Below are positions 12,439-25,045 of a DNA stretch of 64,000 nt, piece by piece. Made by a program: the position numbers and the translations under genes. The notes beneath the pieces were generated by a model. It was not told the origin of the DNA, ran no database searches, and saw only the letters and a program-made list of their open reading frames with translations. How positions within the stretch are numbered: the first letter of the stretch is position 1; every line of letters begins with the position of its first letter. Source of the DNA: Artemisia argyi (taxonomy: Eukaryota; Streptophyta; Magnoliopsida; Asterales; Asteraceae); assembly GCA_030686995.1 (NCBI GenBank), contig CM060709.1, positions 307,167,857 through 307,231,856 on the forward strand. The letters run 5' to 3'.

Positions 12439-13063
12439 AACATGCTGGTTGGAGAGTGATTGCCAGTCACCGTAGTGGAGAAACTGAGGACACCTTCATT
12501 GTTGATCTTTCTGTTGGTTTGGCAATGGTAATTGCTAGCTTTGATTAGAAATTTATATACATGTAATTCAGAATATTGTTATGTACATTCTGATACTGAT
12601 GTTGATTATACTATGGAACTTACAGGGTCAAATTAACACTGGAGCTCCATGCAGGTCTGAACGTCTTGCCAAGTACAACCAGGTTGGTATTCTTCTCTTC
12701 TTCCATTTTTTTCCAGTAGCGTGGCATATCTACATATCAATGGGCTGGCTTGTGCTATGTTCATTGTTCTATTTATAATGGGTAAAACGGGTGAAAGAGG
12801 TTCTTAACTAGAAATAATTCGGGGCTATTTGTAGTTTCTTTCATAAATTTTTTGTAAAAAGTGTTTCGGTCCCTCTTAGATGTAGTTATCCTGTAACGAA
12901 ACAATGTATGCTCTTTGTTTTGTATGTTCTTATGAGCATTGTTAAGATGTTAACTATATGCTGTTATGTTTCTGGAATCAGCTTTTGCGAATTGAAGAAG
13001 AGATCGGTACTGAAGCAGTGTATGCTGGAGCAAACTTCCGCAAGCCAGTGGAACCGTACTATT
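12439..13063 (+). pseudogene. Enolase C-terminal three-exon fragment
   Basis: Three exons with introns retained: 12439-12527 ([18 protein letters not shown] then IVDLSVGL), 12626-12682 (GQINTGAPCRSERLAKYNQ) and 12982 to about 13060 ([20 protein letters not shown] then KPVEPY). These are the conserved last part of glycolytic enolase, including the SHRSGETED catalytic-loop region. Upstream enolase exons are missing; different sequence is joined before residue K of KHAGW. The usual stop after EPY is lost (TAC TAT TGG follows). Retained introns mean genomic DNA was copied, not mRNA. Non-functional. Confidence 0.88.
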
Positions 13064-13187
13064 GGGGCATTTGGATCCTTCATCGTGAAAAAACATAAAA
13101 TACCAAAAATGTTCGAATGATATAGGAGGGATTATCGCACCTCAATTTGGAGCCAATCAATTGACTAGGTGTTACAAGTGGTGACAG

Positions 13188-13189
<2 letters not shown>

Positions 13190-13242
<53 letters not shown>
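13190..13242. repeat. Poly(T) run
   Basis: About 53 T just after the enolase fragment. Confidence 0.95.
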
Positions 13243-13243
<1 letters not shown>

Positions 13244-13955
13244 TAGGCTGCTAAGAATGCTCAAAGAAATGATGGACCGGAAGCTACACGGTTTTGGTGT
13301 AAGCGTTTTACTCGGTCGATACACGGTTTCATAATACCTGGTGGAAGACTAAACCACAAAGGTATAAATTATTGCTTTGATATTATATAGTTTTAAATCG
13401 TTTGTTATATCTTTTGATCTTCTTTTTGCAGGCACTGAGGTTCTGTTCCATGGTTTGATCAGACACTGCTATTCAATAAGCCATTTATTGCATGAAAAAT
13501 GAACTTGAGGAGAAGAACTGGACTCATGGGTTGAAACTTGAATGACTTGACACCCATTTAAATACCAATGAGCAGACTCTTGAGGTGAGAACCTTATTTA
13601 CATAATCAAAGCGTTATTTTTGTCACCTTTAAATTATGAGACAACCATAATTAGTCTAACTGTGCGAGAACACTACAAACTCATTATTGCTTGAAAACAC
13701 ACTAATCTCGGGTACTTATGTGAACTGGATGATTGACGAGCCGTCTCAGGATGAGAATGAATATGTGAACGAGGTGATTGGTTTTTTGTGAAACTCTTCT
13801 TTCCACTGCACAACAGATATTGACAGGTCAAGTCCTTAAACGTGATTTGCAAGATGTTCTTAGTAGTAATAAGGGAAAAAAGCTACAATGCTTTGTATTG
13901 CAGAAAAGTAGGTTTGCCGATTTTCTTTATTCACTTGTGTTAAGAATGAAAATTA

Positions 13956-14070
13956 TTTCGAGGACACCTATCTACATGATCATGCGAAGACACAAATAGG
14001 AGTTATCCATAGGAACATAAAAAGTGTGAAGATCCTTCTAAATGTCAACTGGTGTGCTAAACTTACTGAA
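13956..14070 (+). pseudogene. Receptor-like kinase fragment, copy 1
   Basis: Reads GVIHRNIKSVKILLNVNWCA followed by KLTE, the catalytic loop of a plant receptor-like kinase (subdomain VIb). The catalytic Asp of HRD is Asn here (HRN). Most of the segment is repeated at 14285, about 329 bp downstream. No other kinase subdomains are recognised nearby. Confidence 0.75.
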
Positions 14071-14284
14071 TGTTTCTTTAATGCATACAGTCATCTAATT
14101 TGCTTGATTCAAAATGTATATTATTGTAGTTGTATAATTTTCACATTCATGTTAACACACTGACTGTTATTAAATATATAGCAAAAGCTTTACAGGTTTT
14201 GTTTGGATCAACCGAGCGGCCAACATGGCTTGTGCCTATCGCACCAAATTTACTCTTTTTGACCTGCCACATTTTGAAATTTCG

Positions 14285-14425
14285 AGGACACCTATCTACA
14301 TGATCATGTGAAGACACTAATAGGAGTTATCCATAGGGACATAAAAAGTGTGAAGATCCTTATAAATGTCAACTGGTGTGCTAAACTTACTGATCTTGGT
14401 ATGTCAAAAGTTGTGTTGAAGCAGT
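14285..14425 (+). pseudogene. Receptor-like kinase fragment, copy 2
   Basis: Direct duplicate of copy 1, about 95% alike over about 110 bp, extended by a further exon part: GVIHRDIKSVKILINVNWCA, then KLTDLGMSKV. The catalytic HRD is present and DFG appears as DLG. ATP-binding and substrate lobes are missing, so it is a relic. Confidence 0.8.
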
Positions 14426-14499
14426 TTGTACAGGTTTCACATAATTTAATAATCATCAAGGTATACAGGAAGAAGGGCAAGAAGTTGCAGTTAAGCATC

Positions 14500-16952
14500 T
14501 CTGAATGACGAAATTAGGAGTGTATTCTTGCTCATGTTTTTTGTATTTAGGAGTGTTTGTGATTTGCTACTGCTAACTTTTTTCTACTTATGGGTGTTTT
14601 GTGCTTTGCTGCTGCTAACAATTATTAGGTTTTGAAATCATTGGTAAATATCGAGGTTATTGATGAGTTTATGAGCCTCACTGTTTTTATTTAAATTTCT
14701 TGCTCATGATTTAATTTTAATTGTTCATTGATGATTTCCCCCTTTTCTGTTACTTCAGATAATGCAGTACCGTTTTTCTGTTACTTCAAATAATTGTTCA
14801 CAGATAGAGTAAATTTTCAACTATTGTTATTAGCTGTAACACACAAACGCTGAATTACTGTTATTTTCAGTTTACAAGTGCATTCTGAATTTTTAATTGA
14901 TTTGGTTCTCTGTTTATATTGCAGTACCAATTGCGCTCATCACGCATCTTTATAATAGACAAATTCATCAAGGTACAACGAGTTTTTTATGCTTATGCGT
15001 AGATGATACGTTCACCATCTATTTCCTTTCACAAAGTAGTCAAGGTGTATATGAAATTCTCTTATGCAGTTGTTGTTGTTAGTAATTTAAAGGTACTAAT
15101 GTAATGCTTATAATGAATATAGGTTCACACTGAAATTAAAGTCGTTGTGGAATCTCCGGTCGTAATACAATGTTTCCAATGCTCAACAAACAGCTAATAC
15201 CAGTGTTCATGGACATGCTGAACATGTTCACTTTGAAACTGAAGGTAAACCTAGATATAACCGTGTTTGAAATTACTGACACATGCATCATGGGCTGGCT
15301 GCATAACGGGTTGATGAATCCGCCATGGGCCTTGTCAAGAAGGTGCTGGACCTGGGATATCTTTTGACTGAGGTAACATGTTAGTTTCTTTTCAAGGAAA
15401 AACCTATTCGCCCATCATCACTCATTACAAGACATCATTAAGGTAATCCAGAATTGGACCAGTTCTCTATTTTTAAGAAGTATTGAAGTATTTGACCCTT
15501 ACTCATAGATGTGCTAATATGTGAAGTCAAATGTTGCTTTTACAGGTTTATGTTGATACAGTAGGATAAAATTAGCATAAACCTCACGTATAAAAGCTCA
15601 TGAATGTCGGCTAGGCGCACTCATTTTATTGGCATAAAATTAGCATGCAAACAAGGTGTTTGGATAGTTATCTCACAGACACATAGATCACTAAATTAAT
15701 GGGGTTGTTTGCAATAAAAAAATAAACAAACTTGCGCCATCGAATTAATAGCTTACAGGAACAATTGGGCTTGGGGTTTAGATAACGCACAATGACAATA
15801 GAGTGGGGTGTTTGGACGTCTAAATGATTGACATACACAAGAGTATTAAATGTGTTAGCTGAACTATACTATTAGACTTGAACAGTTAAAAAAAATGTTA
15901 ATTTGTGCATAAAATTTAGAACTATTTTCAAATGCACCTCACGTACAAGTATGTTGGGGTAAAAATATGTATATGTTTACTTTTATATTCTTGGATTCAT
16001 TCACTTGCATTACATGATACGGAAGTTATATATTGCGTGTAATTTAGTTTTCTTGCTGCAGGTTTGTGAGACCAGGCTGTTTTGACAACACACTTGATGG
16101 AAAAGTAAATACATCTACTCATGAGGCAGTAGATTTACTAAAGAATATTGGCTTTAAATCGTTAGTTTTGGACTTTGTTTCATCCTTATAAAGCGTCATC
16201 GCCATCAAGTGTGAATGACGAACATGATGTAAGAAAATAGGGTGTTGGGGAGAAATTTAGGGAGAGCATTCAACTTATATCATGCAAATGGACGAGGCCT
16301 TTGGGTAATTTTGTAAGGTTTGATAAGAATTTAAAAAGGGTAATTTTGCAAGTGTGCTTTATTGAAACTCATTTAATTATGATAAATATATGTAACTTGC
16401 ATAGAATTTTGAAAAATATATAAGGGGTGTTACTTTTTGTGTTCATAACAGTTGTGTGAATCATGTCACTTAAAACTGAACCACATGAAGAAATACTACT
16501 ATGTAAATGTTGGGAATGAAATATTAACTTTTTCAATCGTAACAATACTATTAAAGAGATACCTATTAGAATTTAACATGAAAAAGTTTGTCCATATATA
16601 TGTTACAAAATGCTTTGTAAGTTATAGTTGATATTTGAGAAGACTGCCTGCCATCTAAATTTAAGTTCTATAACAATATATAAGAATGCTTATTTATTTA
16701 TTTATTTTTACTACATGATGATAATTTGTCTAACATATTTATTAATTTATTTTAGTATAATGCATGAACAGCTATGTGGTGTCCATGTTGATAAGTTACC
16801 GGCCTTTAAATGTCACATATGTAAATAGCCGTCTCCGACATCCTACAAGTAAATGCATGTAAATCTAAAAGTTTTTATGTACAACCATTTCTAAACATGT
16901 ACAATTTTCAACCATTTTTTACCATCTTTCTTTCGCTATAATAAAATGTGCT
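14500..16952. other. Unassigned sequence with a few exon-like segments
   Basis: Short open stretches around 15150-15370 and 16075-16190 (FVRPGCFDNTLDGKVNTST) have intron-like flanks but match no family I recognise. They may be more captured exons like those upstream. The rest is AT-rich. Confidence 0.4.
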
Positions 16953-16977
16953 ATATATATATATATATATATATATA
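16953..16977. repeat. (TA)n microsatellite
   Basis: About 12 TA units. Confidence 0.9.
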
Positions 16978-17613
16978 TGGACCACTCTAAAGAAAAGAAG
17001 CATGTTAGGACCACTGTATATGACATGAACCAATGTATGAACACAAAAGTAGTATATGCTTTAAGAAAGAATAAAGTACCAGTTCCTTCGGCCATATCTT
17101 TAAGAAAAGGAAATGCGTCCAAAAGATTGAGTAAGATATTAATTTATAAAGGAAAAAGGTATATGTATAGGGACACTACTCCCATAAACAAGGTATGCAC
17201 CTCATATCGATAGGCTTAAAATTTGTCTACACAGGGGACCTGATAAGTATATGTTTATACACGTGTAATCACATTTAATCAAATAAAAGAAATGAATACT
17301 ACAATGTGAGTGGGACCATATGGAGAAACCAAGTAGCTAAGTTTCTAGATGCATACAAAGGAAATATCAGGGATATGGCAGCTTGCAAGAGGGGCCCACA
17401 AGAATATATTCGAAGGGAATATATGCTAATTTGATAAGATATTATTCGATTATTATACTATCCTTATTCGATTATTATTCGATCTCTTGGCACTATAAAT
17501 AGAACAACGGTAACCTCAGTAAGACACAATTTCTTCCTCTATCTCTATCTATATTATATGAAATATAAATCAATTATATTATGATATTTATTATGCCATC
17601 TGACTTGAGCGTC
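16978..17613. other. No supported gene
   Basis: A 78-codon frame at 16977-17213 is lysine-rich and resembles nothing known to me. The rest is AT-rich and featureless. Confidence 0.4.
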
Positions 17614-17819
17614 TGATGAGGCAAAAAATGAACCGTTTTTAGGGGGTCATTTAAGCCCGTATTTGAATTTATTTGATCAAATATTGCCCTAAATCGTTCC
17701 TTTTGTGATTTTAGGTACTTTGGGAGTGAATTCTAGAAAAGGAAGCATTTTGGACGTTTTTGGAGCATAAAAGTGAAGAAAACGGCAAAGACTTAATTTT
17801 CCATGCTGAGAACAGTACC

Positions 17820-18041
17820 TGACGGCGTCAAGAAGGAAATTTTGACGGCGTCAGGAGTAAAATCCATGACGACCAAGTGAAAACCTGAAGGCGTCAAGAG
17901 TTAATATGGTGACGGCCTGAAGATGGATTACACGTGACGGCGTCAAACCTAGATCTAGGCAGTCCGAGGAGTTTATTGGCGGCGAGATGACGGCGTCAGA
18001 AATTTACTCTTGACGCCGTCACCTCACAAAATCTATATATA
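17820..18041 (+). promoter_or_regulatory. TGACGNCGTCA dyad cluster and TATA box in the truncated LTR
   Basis: At least four near-perfect TGACGGCGTCA / TGACGCCGTCA dyads plus decayed versions lie between 17820 and 18021. The last (18011-18021) is 12 bp before TATATATA (18034-18041). TGACG is the core site of plant bZIP TGA factors. This looks like the U3 enhancer and core promoter of the LTR. Confidence 0.7.
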
Positions 18042-18130
18042 CTTTTCTATTTTTCATTCATTAAGAGAGGAACTTGTGTGGAGAATACTAGGGTCGAACC
18101 TAATAAACCCTAGGTCATTTGTAACAGTAT

Positions 18131-18155
18131 TTTCAAGGGTTTTCACCCCTTGAAA
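18131..18155 (+). promoter_or_regulatory. Hairpin downstream of the LTR promoter
   Basis: TTTCAAGGG and CCCCTTGAAA flank TTTTCA in the transcribed part of the LTR. The same hairpin is kept in element G at about 41991-42015. It may aid 3'-end formation or packaging; role unknown. Confidence 0.55.
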
Positions 18156-18829
18156 CCTTTCATGTTCAATTAAGATAAGTCCTCTTTCAATTCATTCAAT
18201 ATGTCTATGTGTTGTTTGAATATATCTTATGCTTGTCTTGATTTCAACATGCTAGGCTAGATCTTTCATGTGTTTGCTTAGATGTAATGAAACCTAGATG
18301 TTGATTATAAGTTGATTGCTTGTTTATAATTGTAATGGATGAATGATTTCAATGTTAGGCTTAAGAAAACTGGCAGATCTCTATTGCGTAACTTGCTTGA
18401 GCGTCTTAAGAAATATGAACCGATGTGTACTAGGTTTTTATGATTGTATTTAATGCATGAGCGAATTCTAGTGATCCCATGTTAGGAGCTTCTTAGCCGG
18501 CTCGACATAGGAGTGAAGTAGGAGCTTATAGGATTGGGGAAGTAAGTACGCCACCCCATGAATGGTACTAAGGAATACAATCCGTTATCCACGCAACTGT
18601 AACAAGTAATTAACCTGTAAAAGATACCTAGGGAGTAGTGAAACCTAAGTAAACACAATCCTCCCGTATATTGCTCACACCACTATCTTAATTTAGTTTA
18701 TTTTCATTTTTAGTATTTTATTTTGATTGCATCTTAGTAATTGGGTTAGTTGATTAGCAACTAATTCCGCCCACTCCTTCAAAAACCAAGATTTTACTTG
18801 CTTTCATAAAAACATAAAAATACAAAAAG

Positions 18830-18831
<2 letters not shown>

Positions 18832-18919
<88 letters not shown>
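18832..18919. repeat. (TA)n microsatellite
   Basis: About 43 TA units, starting exactly where the LTR is cut off. Confidence 0.95.
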
Positions 18920-18923
<4 letters not shown>

Positions 18924-18935
18924 TATGTTAATGCA

Positions 18936-19569
18936 TTTTCATATACAAGTAATTTATGTGCGTTTTCTATTGATTTAGCTCACATGTGCGAATTGATTCA
19001 AGAAAATGTGCACGAACATGTATGTAAAGCCACATTTAAATTGTTAAATGATACTTTTTAGCGTGATTAGTTTATGTAAGTAGTTGCTTTCGAATGCTCT
19101 TTGAGAAATATTATATTGAATTTATTGTGTGCAATTGAATTATTATTAGAAAGAAGAAGGTCCGCGCATCGCAAAATGTTTTCTTTTTCTATATGTAGAA
19201 TCATTAGTAAGAAACCAATATTTACGCCCATTAAATGAGTTTGCCATAATAGCAATATACAACATATTAAAAATATCACATTGAGTAACGAATAGAAAGG
19301 AAAAAATACATAATTTTGACTTAAAGCCATTTGTAAATTATAATATCAAATTAAAAAGTTGAGTTTTAAACATAAGCAAAAGTTCAAACTTTTATCAAAA
19401 AACAAAACCAGTGCATTTACTGTGAAGTATATACAACATCGAGATGGAAGTGTAAGGCTTGCCGAAATTGATCACATGATATTTAGTAATTAGTAGAGAA
19501 TTAAAAGTTGGTTATGGATTGAGATGAAGTTGAAAAGGTTGCAAGAATAATTGATGATTTAACCTAATG

Positions 19570-19662
<93 letters not shown>

Positions 19663-19812
19663 TAATGCATTTTCATATACAAGTAATTTAGGTGTGTTTT
19701 CTATTGATGTAGCTCACATGTGCGAATTGATTAAAGAAAATGTGCACGAGCATTTATGTAAAGCAACATTTAAATAGTTAAATGATACTTTTAAGCATGG
19801 TTAGTTTATGTA
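18936..19812. repeat. Pair of direct repeats, each beside a TA microsatellite
   Basis: About 18936-19081 and 19655-19812 are around 90% alike (shared words GCATTTTCATATACAAGTAA and CTCACATGTGCGAATTGATT). Each directly follows a TA run (18832-18919 and 19570-19657). This is a duplicated unit or a repeat family that ends in TA. Confidence 0.85.
19570..19657. repeat. (TA)n microsatellite
   Basis: About 43 TA units. Confidence 0.95.
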
Positions 19813-20485
19813 AGCATGCAACTTGAATAATGAATATAAAAGAAAAAGTATATAATTTTTGCTCAAACACATTTGTAAATTAAAAAAATTAAGTTTAAGA
19901 CATAATAGTGGAGTACAAAGGTTTTAGGAATTATTAATAGTGTGTTAATTAATATTCATTTAGTTAGCTATTTAGAATTGAGTTTATTGATAAAATTTAT
20001 TAATATTCGTTAGACTTCAATATTAATTTTCAATGAAATTAGTTGTACAATAAAATGAGATGGAGCTAAAAAGGTTTGTAATTATTTATATACAGTTTAT
20101 GTGGCATTATTATACATACATTATTACACAAACTTAATAAAGAAAACATTTAACGCACATTAATCTATAACCAATTAGATAGACCCCATGTGCTTTATAT
20201 TACCATGCAAAAATCATCTAATAGACAAGTATTGTAGGGCTAAGTAATAGACCAAAAGAAACAAAGCCATTTTTTTATCATGCAAATAAGTAATAGGCCA
20301 AAAGAAATACAGCCATCACAACTTAATAACCAAAAGCGCATATATAGAATACAACACCACAAAACCAAAACAACATCAAACACTTTTAAATTTTTATACA
20401 AGAAAGTTAAAACATTTTATACAACATACTAAACAATATTTAAGTATACACTAGCCAATATACAGAAAGAGTACATGATTAACAA

Positions 20486-20514
20486 TTAGATTCTTAGCCC
20501 GTGCGTAGCACGGG
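20486..20514 (-). mobile_element. Helitron-like 3' terminus
   Basis: On the minus strand the hairpin CCCGTGCTACGCACGGG (20514-20498) is followed after 8 nt by CTAA (20489-20486) and then T, the signature of a Helitron 3' end. No matching TC 5' end was found between here and element C, so only the terminus is claimed. Confidence 0.5.
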
Positions 20515-21034
20515 TTCTGCCTGCCTCGTATTTATAAAGATGATGTATTTTTCATTACATTTACTTTTTTATTTAAAAGGGTAAAATGCAAAAATAGTCC
20601 CTAAAGTATCACGAAATCGCAAAAATAGGAAAGAGACAAAAAGTCACGCAAAAAAGCCACTAACGTTACGTAATTTTGCAAAAAAGCCACCGAGAGGCAT
20701 TTTCCGTTAGTTTCCTCGTTAACTGCCTAGTCATCAAGGGTAGTTTCATCTTTTTACTGTACATACTTATTAAATTTGCTGCCATAATCAGCTCTGTGTA
20801 TGGGCATCGATTTGACATGACTTCAATGGCTAAATCTGCAAAGTAACTAAAAGATTTTAACCCCATAAACCCCCCCCCCCCCCCACAACCCACACTTGCA
20901 AATCATGACTCGAGGTAAAAAAATATAATAAATAACGATTTGCAGAAAAAGGAAGCATCACCAAACACCGCAATAATCACCACCACCATAACCACAACCA
21001 CCACCACCAACACACACCAAGAAACTTCAACGTT

Positions 21035-21516
21035 TGATGGATCTAAACACCTTGAACTTGTGTTAGATTGATACTTTGAGTTATATCACTAAGTATGCGG
21101 AATCTACTTAGTAACACTTAGAAGTTTGATTGTGAGTAAGACAGTTGTATATGAATAAGAACAATGTATATAAACAAACTATTAGCTCCAATATTATTAA
21201 TAATAATAATACGAGTGATCTTGATATCACTAGGGTTACACCTTGAAGCTCTAGAAAAATGTATATCAAACCTTTAACCTAGGATCTCCTTTTATAGCAC
21301 AAGGAATCCTCTTCTACAAGATAAGTATAAAGCTAATAGAATAAGATATACACAAGATCTATTCTATATTTATCTAAACACGTTTCCTAACAGTTATCTA
21401 ATAAGCAGTGGTAATATATGTTCTTGCAGTGGTAATGAGTTTCCACTGCAAGTACAATCTTCTGCAGTTGTAACATCTTCTCTTAGCCGTGGTAACTGTT
21501 AGTATAATTCCCAACA
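21035..21516 (-). repeat. Element C 3' LTR (left copy)
   Basis: 482 bp, TG...CA. It differs from the right copy at one position (T at 21260, C at 40760, in a CG/TG context). It carries several copies of the CAGTGGTAA word found all over element C. Confidence 0.97.
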
Positions 21517-21530
21517 ATCCTCCCCTAACT
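21517..21530 (-). promoter_or_regulatory. Element C polypurine tract
   Basis: On the minus strand AGTTAGGGGAGGAT abuts the 3' LTR. It primes plus-strand DNA synthesis during reverse transcription. Confidence 0.85.
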
Positions 21531-21605
21531 TATGATTAATAAATAAATCAATAATTTTCTTCAAGTATGCAGCAACCATGAGAATATGGGAATTCTTCCA
21601 AACAC

Positions 21606-24590
21606 TTATCTTCTTCTTAATAACTCTTTATCAGCTCTCACACTTTGATCATAAATCCTTTGTATCAAATCATCTATGACTTGAGTTCTTTCCCAGCACC
21701 TAAGCTTCTCAGTCAACATCACTGTCAATACTCCAGCTCTTAATGGATATTCTTTCTCAGCCAGCATAAAGACATCAACTCCATCTTGAGTAGAAATATG
21801 ATGTACAGAACTTGAATCATAGAATTTCCACAAAGTTCTTGTACCATGAGCTTCAAATCTCCAATATCTATCACTTGGGTCAGGTTCATATAATCTTCTG
21901 AAGTGAACGCATAACTCCTTAGCTTTGACATCAACAAGTTCATCCTTCTTAAACTGATCTTGAATAATTCTCCATAAAGTATCCAAATCTTCTCTATCAC
22001 AAGATCTAACAATATCTTCAAAATCTCTACAAGTGCTTGTGACACTTCCAGTTCTGATGATCTTCCAAGCTACACCAAAACTATCAGAAAAGATTTCCCA
22101 ACCAACTACTGGATATCTTGCTTGTAGAGGTTCAATATTAAGTACATCAGTCTCTATGAACACCATGTTTATAACTTGCTCTTCTGTCAACTTGCTAGGA
22201 CCCTCTTCTGCTTGAGATGATTTCTGAGTCTTCAACTTCTTTGCTTCTTTTGATTCAAGACTCACTCCAGTCCTTTTTGCCTTCAATGTTATTGTTTCTT
22301 GATCCATTGGAATGAATTTACTATCTTGTCTTTTGATTCTGTAATAAATTCCTTCAATCTGATCATGTGACATTCCTTTGAATTGAGCCATCTTCATATT
22401 ACCAACATGGCAACAAAAAGTCTTCATCTCAGCAATAATCTGTGCCTTTGTAGGTTTTCTTGGCTTCTTTTGACCTTTTCTAACATCCCCAATGATTTCA
22501 TCAAGAGCCTGCTGATTCTTCATTTGAATGAAGTCTTTTAATTGAGCAGACCTTTGTTCTTCATCCAAGGTTGTATTTGCAATCAATTCAATAGCCTTCT
22601 TCCTGATTACTTGATCATTATTAATCAAGTAGTCAATCTCTTCTTATGTAGGTACATAAGTGAATAATGGAGGTTTCTCATGTATGACAGTTGGTGAGAC
22701 ACTTGGAATAGGTTCTGCCATTACAGCTTCAAGTTTATCCAACCTCTTAGCTTCCATAAAATTAGCAACTTCATTTTCCTCTAGCTTTCTCTTTCTTTCA
22801 TTCTCTTGTTGTTGCTCTGCCAATCTTGCATCAAAGTCAATCTGAGCTTGTTCTTTCTTAGAAATCTTTCTTGTCTCTTGATCTGAAGCAATCACAATAG
22901 CTTTTCCTTTAATTGATCTTATTCTGGCAGCTTCTTCCTCTGCAGTGGTAATTTCTTGAGTAGCAGTGGGAACTTTTTCACTTGCAGTGGTAATTGGTTG
23001 ATCACTGGAAACTTGTTCTGCTTCAGTGGAAATTGGTTGAGCAGTTCCAACTAAATCATCAAAGTTAAAACCAGCATCAGCATCCATATCTTCAAAATCC
23101 AATTTCCTCCCCTCAGTGTCAGCTACATCATCTTTTGCTTGAGCATAATCAGAATCAGTGAGCTCAGCAAACTCTTTTTCAAAATTTTTACTCCTCCCCT
23201 TAAGCTCTGCATCTATTTTCCTCCCCTGTTTGGAAGAATCTCCTAAAACTTTAGTAGAACTAGCAGAAAAATCATCCTGAGGTGAAGATGATGAAGATAA
23301 CACAACTTTAGATCTTTTCTTCTTGAGATTCTCAACTTCAGTCTGTAATCTTTGAATCTCAGCCTTCAATTTATTCAGCTCTGTGGCATGGTGTTCTTTG
23401 GTCTGTGCCAGGTCTTTCTCCAGAGCTTGAACCTGCTTGACTAAGTTGGTACAAATGTCCATCAATTCAGGTAGTTGCACACTGCCTTTATCACTTCCAA
23501 CTGTGTAACCTGCTGGGAGAGGTGAATCATGAGGCATTGATTCAGGCTCTTCCCTAGTTGGACTAGGATTAAGCCTTGAACCACCATTGCTTGTCCCTAA
23601 ACCAAAAGGTTCAACAACATGCAATGTTGAGATGAGAGAAGTTGGCTGTTTAGACCTTCTCTCATAAGTGTGAGTTACAGCAGGGGTATGTTGAATTTGT
23701 GGAACAACAACAGTGGGTGTGTTTTGGGATACAACTGGGATTGTTGCATCTTCACCCCGTACTTGAGCAATTTTAGCAAGCATTTGAGGAAAAAGTGGAT
23801 GAACCTCCCCATTCCAAAGATCTGAAGCCTTACACATGTTTTGAAAAACATTTGGCTTTAGGCTGGAAGGTTCATAAATTCTATTGTGAGGTCACAGTTG
23901 AAACTCATTTAACACTGTTTGCACAAACCTTGGATACATCAAAAATTTATATTGACTCTTTACATTGCCTTTCATATTATTGAAAATAAACTTTGAAAAA
24001 TTGAAAGTCCTATCAGTTGCCAAACAAACCAAAGGATAAGCCATGGTTGATGCAAATTGTTCATAAGATGTTTTCTTAGGACTCAGGCAATGTAAAAGAG
24101 TGTGAATCAAAAATCGCCAATGGGGACAAAAACATCCTTTTCTGAAAGTAACTTTTTGTTCAGATGTATCATACCCCATTAAAGCAATATTAGTGAAAAT
24201 TTCTGAATTAGGTAATGTGATGATACCATTGAGATCATCTAATTGGAGAATTCTCCTCAAGGATGACTCAATAACATCAATAGTTACCCCATCAACTGTG
24301 GCTCTTAGAGCATCCACAGATTCTTGTGTGTCTCCCTGTTCAAGAGTTATGGACTCCACAGTGTTCCAGAACTGTTTGATATGAGAGACATAGATTGTGG
24401 GATTAATAGTTAAGGCATACCTTATATGAGTTGTGTTTAGAAAATCCACAATCTGATGAAAAACAGGGCCACTCTTCTCGTTTGACTTTTGTAAGTAGGC
24501 CACTTGGTTGTGCTCCTCGACAAATTTTAGAATCGCCATGATATTTGTGAAAAAGAGAATAAAAGTGTTAGTAATCAAGATAAAAAGCAA
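21606..24590 (-). pseudogene. Element C third ORF (post-pol), broken by two stops
   Basis: One continuous minus-strand frame, about 995 codons, interrupted by TGA at 23892-23894 and TAA at 22644-22646. The likely start is ATG 24539-24537 (MAILKFVEEHNQVAYLQK). Order: a conserved N-terminal region (TINPTIYVSHIKQFWNTVES), a basic/acidic middle with a coiled coil (LVKQVQALEKDLAQTKEHHA and following heptads, near 23440-23330), low-complexity linkers, and a conserved C-terminal region (GWEIFSDSFGVAWKIIRTG...). By memory it matches the extra ORF of Asteraceae copia elements, in the position of the envelope-like ORF of SIRE elements. No signal peptide or clear membrane anchor is seen, and its function is unknown. 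Confidence 0.85.
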
Positions 24591-24934
24591 GCCGTATGAT
24601 GATCAATTTATACTAATAGGGTTTGAGGAGGTTGCGCAATGTAAATTATCTTTAGAAAGAATTATCTTTGGAAAAAGAATAATTTATAATAAGTAAGTAG
24701 ATAATTCACAAAAGATTTTACCCTATTAATAAGGAAAGACGGTTATTTACAACGGCTAGTAAAAAATAGATTACTGACACATTGCTGACACAACAATTGT
24801 AACGGCTAGTTCATCAGTGGAAAAATTACTCTTGCAGTGGTAACTAATGAACTAACAGTGGTAAAATTTTCACAGCATATCAAAGAGCAGTGGTGAACAA
24901 AACATGAAAATTTGCTGCTCTCATCATAGTTTTG

Positions 24935-24993
24935 AGCAAACTACCAGCTATCAACGGATTTGATATGTCTTTACCATGAGCCGTTTGCTATGG
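24935..24993 (-). ncRNA. Pseudoknot-hairpin RNA motif, element C unit 2
   Basis: Element-sense structure, written on plus-strand positions. Stem S1 pairs 24988-24993 with 24974-24980 (CCAT with ATGG core). Stem S2 pairs 24981-24987 with 24952-24957 (AACGG with CCGTT). S2 starts in the loop of S1, an H-type pseudoknot. A hairpin S3 (AGC with GCT) follows with a 9-nt loop. It lies about 400 nt upstream of the ORF3 start. Confidence 0.6.
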
Positions 24994-25045
24994 ACTAGCC
25001 AACTCTTGATCACTTGGATGTATGGTGATTTGATAACCTAATTTT

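Larger units (their letters stand above)
17614..18832 (+). mobile_element. Truncated LTR of the element-G family
   Basis: Starts TGATGAGGCAAAAAATGAACC and aligns, as reverse complement, with the left LTR of element G (41124-42546) from its high-coordinate end down to the AAAAAGAAT block. About 200 bp of the LTR end is missing where a TA microsatellite begins. No internal region is attached, so it is a solo or broken LTR. It keeps the TGACG dyad cluster, TATA box and downstream hairpin described separately. Confidence 0.88.

Noticed and set aside
16977..17213. 78-codon lysine-rich ORF after a TA run
   Set aside because: No match known to me, no promoter context, amino-acid bias explained by A-rich DNA.
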